Source: Miscanthus floridulus
Taxonomy: Eukaryota; Streptophyta; Magnoliopsida; Poales; Poaceae
Direction of reading: 5' to 3'
NCBI RefSeq assembly: GCF_019320115.1
Contig: NC_089584.1
Coordinates: forward strand, 106,073,111 to 106,137,110
DNA length: 64,000 bases
Part shown: positions 22,454-35,261 of the stretch, one piece after another
Numbering within the stretch: the first letter of the stretch is position 1
Layout of the letters: every line of letters starts with the position of its first letter
Position numbers and translations under genes: made by a program
The notes under the pieces: model-generated
Told to the model about the DNA's origin: nothing
The model's input: the letters and a program-made list of their open reading frames with translations, nothing else
Database searches by the model: none

Positions 22454-22870
22454 AGGGACTAGCTATGGGGGTATGGCCCCCAAGACATGGGTTGTGCCCC
22501 TAGGGGTGGCCCGGCCCACAAGGTTAAGGCATGCACGGCGCTGCTCGGCGTGCACCGCAAGACATTATATAGTACCAAATAGGCTACTTTACTTGTAACC
22601 CTACCTCCTCCAGAGTATATAAGGAGAGGTAGGGGTTCCCTAGCGGATAGGATCTATCAGATCGGATCTATATACAGATCAATACAATACACCAAAGATA
22701 CATGACGTAGGGTATTACGTCGATCAGATGGCCCGAACCTGTCTAAATCGCTGTCTCTACGCCTTGTGTCACCATCTGGTTCCTGATTACGCACATCCCC
22801 ACCGACAAATCTACCATCGTGGGATACCCCTCGATGGACTGCCGAGCATATTCTATCGATAGAGACCATC
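22454..22870 (+). repeat. Probable gypsy-type LTR (about 0.4 kb)
   Basis: It begins near TGTCAGGATCAGGGACTAG and carries a TATA-like GTATATAAGG at about 22,614. The phrases ACGTAGGGTATTACGTCGAT and GGCCCGAACCTGTCTAAATC are common near the 3' part of grass gypsy LTRs. It ends around TATTCTATCGATA instead of the expected terminal CA. No primer binding site follows, so it is a 3' or solo LTR, or a remnant. Confidence 0.5.
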
Positions 22871-24237
22871 GTCAAAGTGGTGCAGCTGCATGCACTGGTT
22901 GCTGCGAACAAGGCTATAACCTCCTCCAGCATCAAGTCCTCTGAGACTTCGCGTGTGGCGTGCGTTGTAACACCCTCGGTGTTACACTGTAAATAGTTTA
23001 CTAAAATATTGCATCATGTTTATGTGTTAATGCATGTAATATAGAGTGAAGATAAATTTTTGTAACTTAAAACAACCAACGAAAATGCATAACGATAGGT
23101 TGTTCGCGACTTATGAAATTATCAAGTAAGGACGTTCATGAATTTTTATTGAACGAAAACACTATAAAGCGTATATACGGAACTTTAATAAAGTTAGAAG
23201 TACAAACTTTGTAGATGATGTTGAAATACCTGTAGTCGAATAATGAATTCAATAACTAACATATCTAATAGCTTGGAAATCGAATTTGACGCGAATCCAG
23301 TCAAGACTTGTCGAATTTCTAAGGCTGGAAAATGGTTTGACACAGCTATGTTCGGCAAATTTTGTAGAGTAATTAGGTTAAGGAGTGATGGGGTATTAGG
23401 GCTTGTTTTAGTAGCCTAACATGCCCTCTTAAGTATAGCATAGGTGGTTTGGCGTTTGAATCAATGATTTGGATTTTTAGGATGCTTTAAAAAGCGTGCA
23501 TGGCACGTGCTGGGTTGGGTTCCTCGCATTGATGTGGTCACCGCGCTCCTGTGCTGTCGGCGGCGCGCCGGCCACGCGTGCGCACGTCTCTGACAGAGCT
23601 CGGGTGGCCAGCTATGGCCAGTAGCCCTGGCTTGCAACCGTCACATCTCACTTCCTTGATCCGCCGCCGCTAGCACCGCTGTTGGTGTCTCTAGGGCCGG
23701 CTGCATCGCTCTACTACTCGGTTCTGCTCTGCCAGGCGCCATCATCATTTCTGCTCGAGCATAGTGGCATCGCATGGCCATAGTCTCCATCACCAACACA
23801 TGCACGTTCCTCTACATTGTGTCGTCATGTCGTGCGCAATGCGCGCATAGGCTCGCAGCACCCCCATGTGCCTCTGCTATGCCTGGCGTTCGCGTCCCAC
23901 CGAGGCAGCACAGCACCCTCTACTCATCGTGCCACTATCGCTGCCGCCCTTGTTATGCCCGCGCGTGTAGCCATCCCTAGTGGCGCCTTGTCCTTTTCTA
24001 TTTAGTGGCAAGCACCACGCTGCGCTCCCCAACCACCGCCTTGAATGGTGTCGTGCCGGTCTGACCGAGCCACGCCAATGCAAACCATAGCATCGGGTCA
24101 CTTCTAGGGTAATTGCGCTCGCCAGTGACTCAATTGGGAACTTAGCTATGCGCCAAGCCTGCCCACTGCTATAGTCGTACTGTGTCGAGCCCCAATTTGA
24201 AGCCAAGCTATGCGCCAAGCACGCCCACTGCTATAGC
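22871..24237 (+). other. Retrotransposon-derived remnants, unassigned
   Basis: The first 95 bp could be coding remnant. At about 22,967 TGTAACACCCTCGGTGTTAC contains an 8-bp inverted repeat and looks like the left edge of a different LTR family. From about 23,500 the sequence becomes GC-rich and carries two near-copies of CTATGCGCCAAGC followed by GCCCACTGCTATAG (24,148 and 24,208). It replaces the missing first part of the element B 5' LTR. No gene is supported. Confidence 0.35.
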
Positions 24238-25234
24238 CAAGCTCCATCTCGCACGATGTCCGGGGGCAAGCTCTGCCTCGCTCGACATCTAGGGGTAGGC
24301 TCCGCCTCGCTCGATGTCCGAGGGTAGGCTCCACCTGGCTCGACGTCTATGCGCTGCTCTTTCATAACTACACGCGTAGATAAGGTGGGGCACTCAAGTC
24401 AACTGCAACACCGAGGACCATACCCTACACACCTGTAGGAAAAGTACCATCAGGATATGACCAGACGAGCGCTTTAAGTCCTTCTAGGCATGTTAGAGCC
24501 CAAACAGTGTTGTGGGCACCGACATTTATCCTACAGTGCTATGGGCGCTGACATTTGCCCTCAGACATGAATCCTGACGGAAACATACGACAACCACTAC
24601 GGTCTAGGAGGAAACTCATGCCATCTATAGTACCACCAACGTGGGGCCTCTACGCCATCTGCTCCCCGTAGGGTCGCGGCTCGACACCCTGGTGCGTCGC
24701 ATCGCCGCCAGGGTAGGATGGGACGTGACCACCTACTGAATGAAGCTAGAGCATGGCCCTATCAGGATCATAGAACGTGCTATCTCTGGCACCATCTGCC
24801 GTGTCAGCAGGGCAGGCTCAAAGGAAAAGGAAGACCCGACACCTTCGAAGGACCTTCTTTGCCTCTAGTTTTTCTCCTTTCTGCCATCTGTAATCCCTGC
24901 CCCCCTTGATCTATAAAAGGGAGGGTAGGGCACCCTGCTAAAGGGATGGATCAATTCGACACCATGCATCACATAACACACAGCTGAGCAACAACCAAAC
25001 TCTCAACGCCCTTTCAACCTTTCCATCAGAGACTTGGGACCTGTCCCTCTCTCAACCGTTTGTACCCTCTACTATGAACCTTTTTGGTGCTAATAACATG
25101 AGCAGCAGTAGCAAACTAGACGTAGGGACATTCTGCCCGAACCAGTATAAACCTTGTGTCTTTTAGCACACCATCCGGGCCTAACGCGCAACAAATACAA
25201 ATTTACTAGTTGGTGTTTACTTGAAACACCGACA
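24238..25234 (+). repeat. 5' LTR of element B, left end missing
   Basis: From about 24,238 to 25,234 this aligns with the 3' LTR, including the 29-bp repeat block, CAGGATATGACCAGACG, a TATA-like CTATAAAAGG at about 24,911, and the end GAAACACCGACA. The part corresponding to the first 230 bp of the 3' LTR is absent; other sequence adjoins instead. Confidence 0.85.
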
Positions 25235-25235
25235 G

Positions 25236-25254
25236 TTGGCGCGCCAGGTAGGGG
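25236..25254 (+). promoter_or_regulatory. Probable primer binding site of element B
   Basis: TTGGCGCGCCAGGTAGGGG follows the LTR end by one base, where the tRNA primer site should lie. I do not identify the tRNA. Confidence 0.65.
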
Positions 25255-25339
25255 ACCTTTACATGTTCTGAGGTTAACATTAGGCCATGGATGTCTAGCC
25301 ACAAAATCAGCTAAGTCCTGGGTGCACGCGTGCGCTTTA

Positions 25340-27150
25340 GTGACCTGAACTTCATCATCATAGTGGGAGGAGAGTTGGCATTGGCTCATGCTGCTGTCCA
25401 ACCTCTCCCCTCCATTGGCCTCAACTATGAGAGGCTTGAGCACTAGCTCGATATTTCCCTGGGACCCAAGCCATCCACAGAGGACTAGCACTGTCTCACC
25501 TTTTCCAATGCCAATGACATGGCACGGCCAGCCGAATGAGAACCTCTCTCTCTGGAACACCCCACACGGAGCTCCTCGACAGTGCTTCCGTTCGGTCTCC
25601 ATAACGCCACGATGACCGCTAGCCACCTTGTGGCACAGCGCATGATCCCATTCCCCTTGAACAACGAGTTCGTGGGGGTGATCGAACACGTCATGGAGTC
25701 TCTCCATGATGTCCTCATAGAGGAGATAGGGTCACCCTCTAGCTCTGACTCCAGCAGGGGGAGCCATCACCCCTCCTAGGAATGCTTCATGACAGGTACC
25801 CCCGAGGGACACGTCGAAAGCATCTCTGATGAGAAGGCTACCCCATCAAACAACCTCTGCAATGAGGCTAAGGGGGAGACAGTAGCCCAACCTTGTGTGA
25901 GCGTGGAGCACCTAAAAGCCCAACACCGAGAGATCGAGGAAGCGTGACTCTAGCTGGAGCAGGAATGCACGGAGCTTGATCGGGAGATCGAACGCCACAG
26001 AGACAATGGGTGCGCACGTGCCACGGACAGCGACATGAATAGAAGGATCATCACCGACAATGAAGCCCTCCCTTGCTTTTCTCGGGTGAGCTAGAACATC
26101 GCCACTATAGCCACCCTGCTCCACGGTCTTCCAGAGGCTGCAACGCCTGAGGATCATTGAGCTCACCACGAGATTCACATGCTGCTCGAGCATATGGCAG
26201 TGCAGCATGCAGAGAGCTCATTGTCTCAGTGACACGAGCTAGACTGCCAGCCAACGCATGCTCTCTAGGCGTCTCGACAGGGACGCGTTGGTCCACCTAG
26301 GCACCATAGGTCAACAGGCAGTGTGCCACGGTCTTGGTACATCAGCATCTCGGTCACAACCACGACACACGTAGCACCCTCGACGCCCGTAGATGTACCT
26401 ATGGTGACCCGAGAGAAGGAGCCCACCACGGCCATCATCCTCGTCGCGGCAGACGCTATGATAGCGGTGAGGACCGAAACCTGAGCCCCGACCTGCTAGG
26501 CCCTCAGGCCTTCGGCCATCACATCCTCAACGCTTCTTTCCCGTCAAGGTACCGACCACCGACCAATATCCCAAAGTGCTCTAGGGAAACAAACCCTAGA
26601 TTATGGCTCAAAGACTATCAGCTTGCCTACCAAGCCGGTGGTGTGGATAATGATGACTTCATTATCCGCAACCTTCCACTGTTCTTATCCAATTCAGCAC
26701 GAGCGTGGTTGGAACACCAGCCGTCCGACGCAATCCAGAGTTGGGCGGATCTGAAGGAGATCTTTATGGGGAACTTTTAGGGCACATACAAGCGCCCTAG
26801 GAACCCATGGGACCTCAAAAACTACCGATAGAAGGCTGGTGAGACCCTCCATGGGTACATCCAGCGCTTCTCCTGATACTGCAATGAGCTACCTAACATC
26901 ACCGACACTGACGTTATAGGAGCATTCCTATTTGGGACTACCTGTGAGTCTCTGGTTCATAAGCTGGGACGCAAGTGCCCGTGAACCACCAAGGAACTCC
27001 TAGACATTACCACCAGCCACGCCTTAGGAGAAGAGGTGGCCGGAGTGATCTTCGATTGTCCCGATGGCAAGGCAAGGCAGGACAAGGGTGCCGGTGAAGG
27101 CGTCTCCAATCATTCTACCAAAAGGAAAATAAGAAGCAACAGCGTGAGGA
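25340..27150 (+). pseudogene. Gag of element B
   Basis: N-terminal remnants include ELALAHAAVQPLPSIGLNYE and NNEFVGVIEHVMESLHDVL. The capsid (Retrotrans_gag-like) domain reads RYRPPTNIPKCSRETNPRLW then LAYQAGGVDNDDFIIRNLP and SARAWLEHQPSDAIQSWADL, up to a stop after FMGNF near 26,780. GTYKRPRNPWDLKNY, ETLHGYIQRFS and ESLVHKLGRK follow in the same general register. Several stops (26,780, 26,830, 26,875, 26,985) disable it. Confidence 0.75.
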
Positions 27151-27157
27151 CTCGCTC

Positions 27158-27979
27158 GTGGCCGCTACTGACTGCAAGGGTGGTCGGAAGCCCACAGATG
27201 GCACTCTGAACCATTTTGAAAAACTACTCAAGGGGCCATGCCCAAACCATGCTTTCTCGGTCAAACATCTGTACAAGAACTGGAGCCTCATACGGTGGTT
27301 CTTGTCCGGAGGCTCCAACAAAGGGGAGCACAGAAAGGACCCTGCCCCCACCACGGACGATGCCGAAGAGAAGTTCGAGGACTTTCCAATGTCGGATGGC
27401 TGCCTCATGATCTTTGGAGGATCGGTGGCCTACGACTCCAAATGCCGTCAGAAGGTCGTGCACTGTGAAGTCTATACGACCGAACCGGCCACACCTTCCT
27501 TCCTTTGGTGGTCCGAGTCTGCCATAACCTTTGATCGAATCGACCACCCAGAGAGCGTCCCGCATCTAGGGAGATATCCGCTCGTGGTTGACCTGGTCGT
27601 CTGCACGAAGCGGCTCACCAAAATACTAATGGATGGAGGTAGCGGCCTCAACATCATGTATGCCAAGACGCTCGATGAGATGGGCATCGACCGGACACGC
27701 ATCCGCCCAAACCAAGCACCTTTCCATGGCATCATGCCTGGAAAGCAGACCATGCCACTTGGGCAGATCGATCTACCCATTACCTTCAGGGATCAGTTCA
27801 ATTATAGGACAAAAACCCTTACCTTTGAGGTGGTTGGGTTCCCCAGAACCTTCCACGGCATCCTAGGACATCCATGTTATGCGAAGTTCATGGCCGTCCC
27901 CAACTATACATACCTCAAGCTAAAAATACTGGGCCCTAGCAGGGTCATCACCGTCGGCACCTCCTTCCAGCGCACCTAA
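27158..27979 (+). pseudogene. Gag C-terminus and protease domain of element B
   Basis: This 273-codon open segment contains FEKLLKGPCPNHAFSVKHLY and a later ILMDGGSGLNIMYAKTLDEM. The DGG/S motif is the retropepsin-like active-site region of plant gypsy elements. It continues GQIDLPITFRDQFNY, LTFEVVGFPRTFHGILG, YAKFMAVPNYTYLKLK. It is the longest surviving open piece of this element, but stops precede and follow it. Confidence 0.75.
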
Positions 27980-28179
27980 GAATGCGAGGTTGAGTGTTGT
28001 GGTAACGTCACAGCAATCGTCAGCCTCTGGAGAGCTCACCGCCATCAAGAAGGAGGTCGCCAAAAAAGAGCCCAACACCAAGAAGTCGATCGGGTCCTTC
28101 GAGCCTGCGGAGGCCTCTAAAGAGGTCCTTATAGATCCCGGTAGCCCCGACGGCAAGGTGGTGCGCATTGACACCACGC

Positions 28180-28975
28180 TCTCCTATAAATAGGAAACCG
28201 CCCTCGTCGACTTCCTCCGCGCCAACAAGGACATCTTTGTGTGGAAACCCTCAAACATGCCAGTCATCCCGAGAGAAGTCGCCGAGTACACCTTGAAGAT
28301 CCGTTCAGGCTCCAAGCCGGTAAAACAGCGCTTGCGTCACTTCAACAAGGGGAAACGTAGGACCATCAGCGAAGAGATAGCAAAACTTTTGGCGGTTGGA
28401 TTCATCAAGGAAGTATACCACCCAGAGTGGTTAGCTAATCATGTTCTTGTACGAAAGAAGAGTGGGAAATGGAGGATGTGTGTTGACTATACGGGCCTCA
28501 ACAAGGTGTGCTCAAAGGATCCGTTTCCTTTATCGCGTATAGACCAAATAATCGACTCTACCTCGGGGTGCGAAACCCTCTACTTCCTTGATGCATACTC
28601 TGGGTACCATCAAATCATGATGAAAGAGTCCGATCAGCTCGCGACATCTTTCATCACCCCCTTCGAATCATTCTGCTTTGAAGGCTGGGGCTACATACCA
28701 GCATTGTATGCTCAAATGCTTCAGGGGACCTCATCGGGCAGACCTGTTAAGGCCTACATTGATGACATCATGGTCAAGTCCAAACGGGCTGACCATCTTG
28801 AAGCTGATCTAGGAGCAAATCTTTACAAAACTCTAAGCCTAATGGCATCAAACTCAATCCCAAAAAGTGTGTTTTCAGGGTCCCAAGGGGTATACTGCTC
28901 AGCTTCATCATCTCTGAGCGTGGCATCGAAGCCAACCCAGAGAAAATCTCAGTAATCACAAGGATGGGCCCTGAT
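28180..28975 (+). pseudogene. Reverse transcriptase of element B
   Basis: A stop lies near 28,191, then ANKDIFVWKPSNMPVIPREV begins the RT region. EEIAKLLAVGFIKEVYHPEW, GKWRMCVDYTGLNKVCSKDP, LYFLDAYSGYHQIMM and FITPFESFCF follow in order. The region between FITPF and the catalytic box is disturbed (GWGYIPALYAQMLQ). The YIDDIMVKS box is intact at about 28,756-28,782. The thumb part is frameshifted. The enzyme would copy the element RNA into DNA; this copy cannot. Confidence 0.8.
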
Positions 28976-29099
28976 TTAGAACATAAAGGGGGTTCAACTG
29001 AGTCACAGGGTGCCTTGCCGCACTCAACCGATTCATCTCGTGCCTCGGTGAATGAGGTCTCCCCCTTTATCAACTCTTGAAGAAAGCCGACTGCTTTGA

Positions 29100-29600
29100 A
29101 TGGATATCCAAGGCCTAGGAGGCACTTGACATGGTCAAACTGCTTCTGACAAAGGCCTCGATGTTGGTTCCTCCAACCGATGGAGAATCCCTTCTGCTAT
29201 ACATAGCGGCCACCACGTAGGTGGTTAGTGCCACACTAGTAGTGGAGTGGGAAGAAGAGGGGCATGCCCTCAAGGTGCAGCACCCTATATACTTCATCAG
29301 TGAGGTACTATCCGACTCTAAAACCTGCTACTCCCAAATCTAGAAGCTCATGTATGTCGTCCTCATCACCAAAAGGAAGCTACACCACTACTTCAAGTAA
29401 CACCCGTTGATGGTTGTGACGTTGTTCCCCCTCGATGAGGTCATCCAAAGCTAGGATGCCATTAGGAAGATCCACAAAATGGGCACTCGAGTTGATGGAT
29501 CAGGGCATTATGTATGCCTCCCGAACAGCGATCAAATCCCAGGTGTGGCTAACTTTGTTACGGAATGGACCGAGGTCCAGACTGCCACCGGTGGTCATCG
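29100..29600 (+). pseudogene. First RNase H domain of element B
   Basis: Fragments LLYIAAT, then SATLVVEWEEEGHALKVQHP, YFISEVLSDSKTCYSQ, KLMYVVLITKRKLHHYF match the gypsy RNase H domain. Stops lie near 29,218, 29,341 and 29,398. The downstream MGTRVDGSGHYVCLPNSDQI region is frameshifted. Confidence 0.65.
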
Positions 29601-29617
29601 ACCAAGAGTACTCAACT

Positions 29618-29990
29618 GATGTATTTTGATGGGTCGCTGATGAAGAGGGGTGCCTAGTGTGGGGCTAGTCTTCGTATTGACCCCTTGGGGTACGCATGAG
29701 GTACATGGTTCGTCTCCATTCCCCTTCATCCAATAATGTGGCTATGTATGAAGCACTCATCAACGGCCTATGCATCGCCATCGAGTTGGGCTTCTAACGT
29801 CTCGACATTCGGGGAGACTCCTAGCTAGTCATCGATCAAGTCATGAAGGAGTCAAGCTACCATGTCACCAAGATGGCTACATACTGCTAAGAAGTCCTGA
29901 TGGCTAGAGGACAAATTCGATGGCCTCGAACTCAATCGCATCCTGAGGACGCCTCAACGAGGCGGTCGATGTGCTTGCGAAGGCGGACAT
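29618..29990 (+). pseudogene. Second (archaeal-type) RNase H of element B
   Basis: MYFDGSLMKRGA is followed by a stop, then CGASLRIDPLGVRMRYMV and SNNVAMYEALINGLCIAIEL, and RGDS after another stop. The Asp of YFDGS, the Glu of YEAL and the Asp of GDS are the usual acidic triad. A second RNase H placed after the normal one is typical of Tat gypsy elements and supports the lineage call. Confidence 0.7.
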
Positions 29991-30229
29991 TTGGCCAAGA
30001 GCCTAGTGCTAATAGGTGTCTTCACTAGTGACCAACACAAGCCCTCAGTGTGCTATGAAGGGTTAGAACAGACCAACGACGGTCCACCCGATCCAGCCTC
30101 AGGGGCTAACCAACCGACGGCTTCGTCTGGCCCCGAGGTCATGGGGCTTAAAGAAGATCCAGCAATAGAGCCCGACCCTCTAGGTCGATTGGAGAACACT
30201 CTACCTCAACTACCTACTCCATGATGCAC

Positions 30230-31446
30230 TTACCGAAAGACAAGGTAGAGGCTCGATGGCTTGCACGCCTGCGCCAAGTCCTTCATCCTTGTGGAGGGTG
30301 AACTTTACAAATGAAGCCACACCGGGATGATGTAGCGCTGCATCCCCATTGAGCAGGGGAAGCGCTTGCTGAGCTGATATCCATGGGGGGGATCTATGGT
30401 CACCATGCTGTGCCTAGAACCTTGGTTGGAAACGCATTCCGAATAGGGCTTCTATTAGCCCACTGTAGTAGCCGATGTCGAGCAGAATCGTGCGCACCTA
30501 CGAAGGGTGTTAGTACTATGCTCGGCAAACTCACCTCCTAGCCTAGGCACTCTAGATGATCCCTATCACATGTGGCCCTTAATGGTCTGGGGGCTCGATC
30601 TGGTTTGACCTCTCAAGAAGGCGCCCATAGGATACACCCACTTGATCATCACCATAGACAAGTTTACCAAGTGGATAGAAGCTCGGCCGATCTCTACGAT
30701 CAAGTCCGAGCAAGCCTGTGATATTCTTCCTCAACATCATCCATCACTTTGGAGTACCGAACTCCATCATCACTAGACAATGGCACATAGTTCACTAGGC
30801 AAGAAGTTCCTTCAATTCTATGATGAATACCACATCTGGGTCGATTGGGCCACCGTCGCGCACCCCTGAACAAACAGACAAGTCGAGCGTGCAAACAACA
30901 TGGTCCTATAGGGCCTTCAAGCCTAGGATCTTCAACTGGTTGAACAAGTTCAACTGCACGATGGGTCATTGAGCTCCCCGTGGTACTCTAGAGCCTAAGG
31001 ATAACTCCTAGTTGAGCCACTGGCTACACGCCCTTCTTCATGGTCTATAGTTCTAAGGCTGTCCTCCCAACCGACGTCGACTATGGAGCGCCAAGGATCA
31101 GGGCATATGACTGAACAGGGAGCTGAGGCATCCCATGAGGATTCCATGGACTAGCTGGACGAAAGTACATGACGTCAGCCCTCCTCTGCTCGGCCAAGTA
31201 CCAATAGGCATTGCTGATAGTACCACAGCCGACGGGTGTAGGACCGAGCCTTCAATGTCGGGGTACCTGGTCCTTCATCTCGTGTAGAGCAACAAGGACC
31301 ACCGTAAGCTCTCCCCACCCTAGGAGGGGCCATACTTCATCGCAGAAGTACTCTAGCCTAGGAGCCTACAAGCTGAAAACCATCGACAGGCGAGGTCTTC
31401 ACCAATGCCTGGAACATCGAGTAGCTACGTCATTTTTACCCCTAAA
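30230..31446 (+). pseudogene. Integrase of element B
   Basis: Scattered across frames are GGIYGHHAVPRTLVGNAF, a cysteine-bearing zinc region near 30,470, HLIITIDKFTKWIEA-type sequence at 30,640-30,690, HHFGVPNSII at 30,743-30,772, and a DWATVAHP/TNRQVERANN-type stretch near 30,840-30,900. Near 31,360-31,446 GAYKLKTID, a frameshift and HFYP-stop represent the usual C-terminal end. The reading frame shifts several times, so no integrase can be made. Confidence 0.65.
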
Positions 31447-34400
31447 TAAACACATACTTTCTCTTACCAGTTTTGTCATTGCAATCCCTGATCCTTTTGT
31501 GACATTCGACCCCTGCAAATGCGAGGGGTCAGGTCTCACTTGGGGGCTAGTATGAGTACATTTAAACTATGGACATTCTCTGTGCCTACCCTCTTTTCTC
31601 ATGGTAAATCCTAAGAGCTAGGATTTCAGGAACAAGCTCTAAGTAAAACTAGGTGGACTGCGAGGCACCTACGCCCCTAGCGGCTATGGCGTCTTTATTC
31701 ACCAGCGTGATCAGAGCTAGCTCACCCATGCCCCAAGCTTTTATGAAATTAACTATGGGAAGGGTCGGAAGGCACCAAACCTCTTTTGCAAAAAGAGGGA
31801 GAAGAGCTGAAAATCTGTTTGCTTGTAGCAAAATCTATGAACTTGTCCGTTTTCGCACAAATTCATCGTTTGGCTTATCTACCCAACTAAATTCCTGCAT
31901 GGGATGTCCTGCATCCTTTATATCCATAGGAAATTCTTGTTTCAGCAGGTAGCCCGAATTGATCGAACGGCACGACCATTGCTAGGAAACGGATAGGACG
32001 AGCATCCCCTTACAAAGTGATTTTATCATGAAAAGGGAATGATGTATTCATGAATACAAAAACTATTCACACAAGGGCTCCCCCACAACTTAAATGGTTA
32101 CATTTGCTGACCACTTCTACTCTAAATACTACTACGGCCACGGCGCCATGCTCTCCATCGGCAATGTCCTATGGCTCCATGGGATCCTTGAGGGTGCCAT
32201 CGTCTGCAACATCGAGCACCACATCGGTGACCGTGGTGTCTTCGCTAGGGCATCCTAGAGACTACTGCCATCGTGATCAGCCACAACCCTGACAATGGCA
32301 CCTCAAGACTGAGGCAGCTCCTGGATAGGGACGCTGCCCGCCGAAGTATGGCCGCCATGGCTGGTGGATGTCTCAGACATCTCATCAAACTTGATGAACT
32401 GGCTGACCTGCAGTGGCTGCAAGGGCCAAACCCCCCATCAGCGCTAGTCCTAGGTGGCTTCCCCACCGACAAGGCTTGCTCGGAGAAGATTTGCCAGAAG
32501 AAGTCTACATCCTGGCTCTATCATCGATGAAGGCCTCGCTAGACGGTGATAAAGCCAGTGACTGTGCAGCAACCTCCTAGTGCGCCTCCTCCTTCGGTGG
32601 AAGCGGCCCCTTCTCGACTGAAGGCGGCCAACACCATCTCATCTATGTTGGATGACCTCCTAGCTCAGGCATCGCGCTCCGGATTCATGAACGGATCTGT
32701 GAGTTCTCCTCTCCCTCGCTTCACCCTCTCTCACTTGGGAACCGCCTGCGATGCACTGAACTGCACTCAGCTGAGAAGGAAGAAGGAGGAGAGGCAGCAG
32801 CTCAAGAATAGGCTGAAGGAATGGGACAAGAACCCTCTTCCTTCCCCTATTTAAGAAGGAGACACAGCAGTTGGAGAAAGGCGAAGGATTGGGGCCAAAA
32901 ACCCTCTCCCTTCCCCTATTCAATGTGGATGGGAATTCGATGGGACGCGTCTTGACCGACAGGATGTGCTCTGCTCAATGAGATGGCACCAGGTCAAACA
33001 AGATGTGGCCCGGGCATGGCCCACCACTACTGCACACCGGGCATGAGAAACAAGGCACAACCGCATGTAGGTGGCTCTTCGCCTTCCCAGACAGGACCTA
33101 GAAGGGCCCAACGATATAACCTCCATCAAGGGGAGACTAATAGGCCTCCTAAGTCGATCAGACGACCTAGGTGAACGATGAGTGATGGGGTTGAGGAACC
33201 AAATGGTCGCCGAAAGATAAGCACCCTTATTTACTTACTTTACGTATCAATTTCACTATCGAGCCTCTGACCCCAGCAACGGTAGGGGCGTGGACATCGC
33301 TCAGAGGCTGCCAAGAGTGTTTACACATTTAGACATTCTCTTTGCCTGACCCCCCTTATGTTTAAAAACCTAAAGGCATGGTGTGCGGGTGTAAACTTTG
33401 AGTAAAACTGGTTGAACCACTAGACCCCACTGCCCCAGCTGGCTATGGTATTTTTGTTCACCACCGTGATCGAATTCTTTATCCCCGACACCCCAAGCTT
33501 TAGCATCTGCCTTCTTGAGAAGGGTTCAGAGGGGTCTACCTATGGAATCTCCATCAAGGAGAAGCTGTTAGGTCGCCCAAGTCGATAGAACGGCTCGGAT
33601 CGCTGTTGAGAGATAGAAACGAAAAATTGTGATGCTCGTGCAGGTTACACCGGCCCCGTCATGAACGTTGGACTCGAACCCCGCATGGACATGTCTGGTA
33701 AGAGTTCCCCATCACTCATGCCACTAAGATAACATCACCGACCCTCGCCTTCACTTCCATTATATCATACATTCATCCCATATATCTAAGCGTTGCATAT
33801 CCAATTACTGCATCTCAACGCTTCGCATCGCGTCACGAAGCGGTAGTCACCTTATTCGATATGAGCAAAAACTGACCGAGGTTTGAAGGCTAGCCCACGA
33901 AGGGCTCGATGCCACCTCATGTCAAACAGAGCTAGGGAAGAAAAACCAAGATGAGCCCCAATGGCCTTGCCCGACCCTGCTCAAAAACGGACTGGGACAT
34001 CTTGACCTTTCTCGTTTGATTCTAACCTCGAGCCAAACCCACAGAATCTCTGTCGAGGACTGGCCAATGGGCCACCCGAGCCTATCAAATGGCTCGGGCA
34101 TCTGCCAGGAGGCGGGTTAAGAAGTAGTGAAATGCCACATGAGGGCTCTACTGACCCCGTCAGCAGATGATAGACCCGGATTCCACTCGAATGTGCCTGT
34201 TAACGAGCTCATTGAGTGTAACACTCGAGCTGTCGAGGCAAGTGTCGTTAGCTCAGCCGCTCTGGTTGTGGAAATCGAGGATGAGGTGACGCGTGAAACA
34301 CGACCGACCCCTATTAGATCCCAAGGGGCCTAGGGCTTGAGCCGCTCGATCCTAGATCGAGAGACCGAGGTTCAAAGGCTGACCCATGAAGGGCTCAAGG

Positions 34401-35261
34401 CCGCCTCACATCGAACAAGAGCCAGGGGAGAAAACACAGATGAGCCTCAGCGGCCTTCACCCAACCCGCATAGAGGCAGATAGGGTCATCTCAACCTTCT
34501 CGTTTGATCTAGCCTCTAGCTGAGCCCATAGAATCCCCATTGAGAGAGAATCTGTTGGAAGGTGGGTTATGGAGCAATGGGATGCCACCCAAGGGCTTTA
34601 CCGATGCTGTAACAAGCGATGGGACCGGATTCTGTTTGAACATCCCCATTAGTGAGCTCATCAAGTGCATCACTCGAGCCATCGAGACAAGTGACGTCGC
34701 CTCAACCCCTCCGGTTGCGAAAATCGCGGACGAGGCAACAGTTACAAAAATGAACCGACCCTTGACCGAATCCCTACCACGCGCGGGGGCTCGAGGAAAG
34801 TCGAACTTACAAAGAGACCAAGCGCATGGTCGTAGAATGATAGCTAAAATCCTAAGGAAGGGGTACGTGCGAGTATGAAAGTAGTTCGCTATCCCCTCTT
34901 CGGTCTTCAGTGACATTCAACCCCAGCAACCGCAATGGGTCGGATCTCACTCGGGGGCTGATAAAGGTATAAATACCTCATTTTTTTCAAAACAGTCGCT
35001 GCGTCGAACCACTTCCTCATGTTAAAGTTAGTGGCAAGGTATGTGGGAACTGAATAGCCGAGCATGCCTAGGTTAGACTGCTATGGTAACTTTGCTCACC
35101 AGCATAATCGAAGTTGCATGGGCCCCTTTTTTCGAATTGCAAAAAGGAGAGGAAAGCAAGTTCAATCAAACAAAACGAAACTACGAATCTGTTTTTAAGA
35201 TACAAAAGCGCTGACACTTGTCCACACATTACAGATAATATCCCTCAAACCATTCGACTAA
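31447..35261. other. Post-integrase spacer of element B with internal duplications
   Basis: No recognised domain is present. Open plus-strand pieces at 32,273-32,530 and 32,546-32,854 read smoothly (RLRQLLDRDAARRSMAAM, then LRRKKEERQQLKNRLKEWDK) but match nothing I know. Segments near 31,520-31,990, 33,290-33,620 and 34,950-35,105 repeat one another, each with GTAAAACT-type and GGCTATGG-type phrases followed by TTCACCA. A second repeat pair steps by about 500 bp (33,874 and 34,373, both starting GACCGAGGTT). Confidence 0.55.

Noticed and set aside
22967..22986. TGTAACACCCTCGGTGTTAC as a stem-loop terminator or regulatory RNA
   Set aside because: The inverted repeat is more easily explained as an LTR edge of a known grass style; intrinsic terminators are not expected in plant nuclear DNA.
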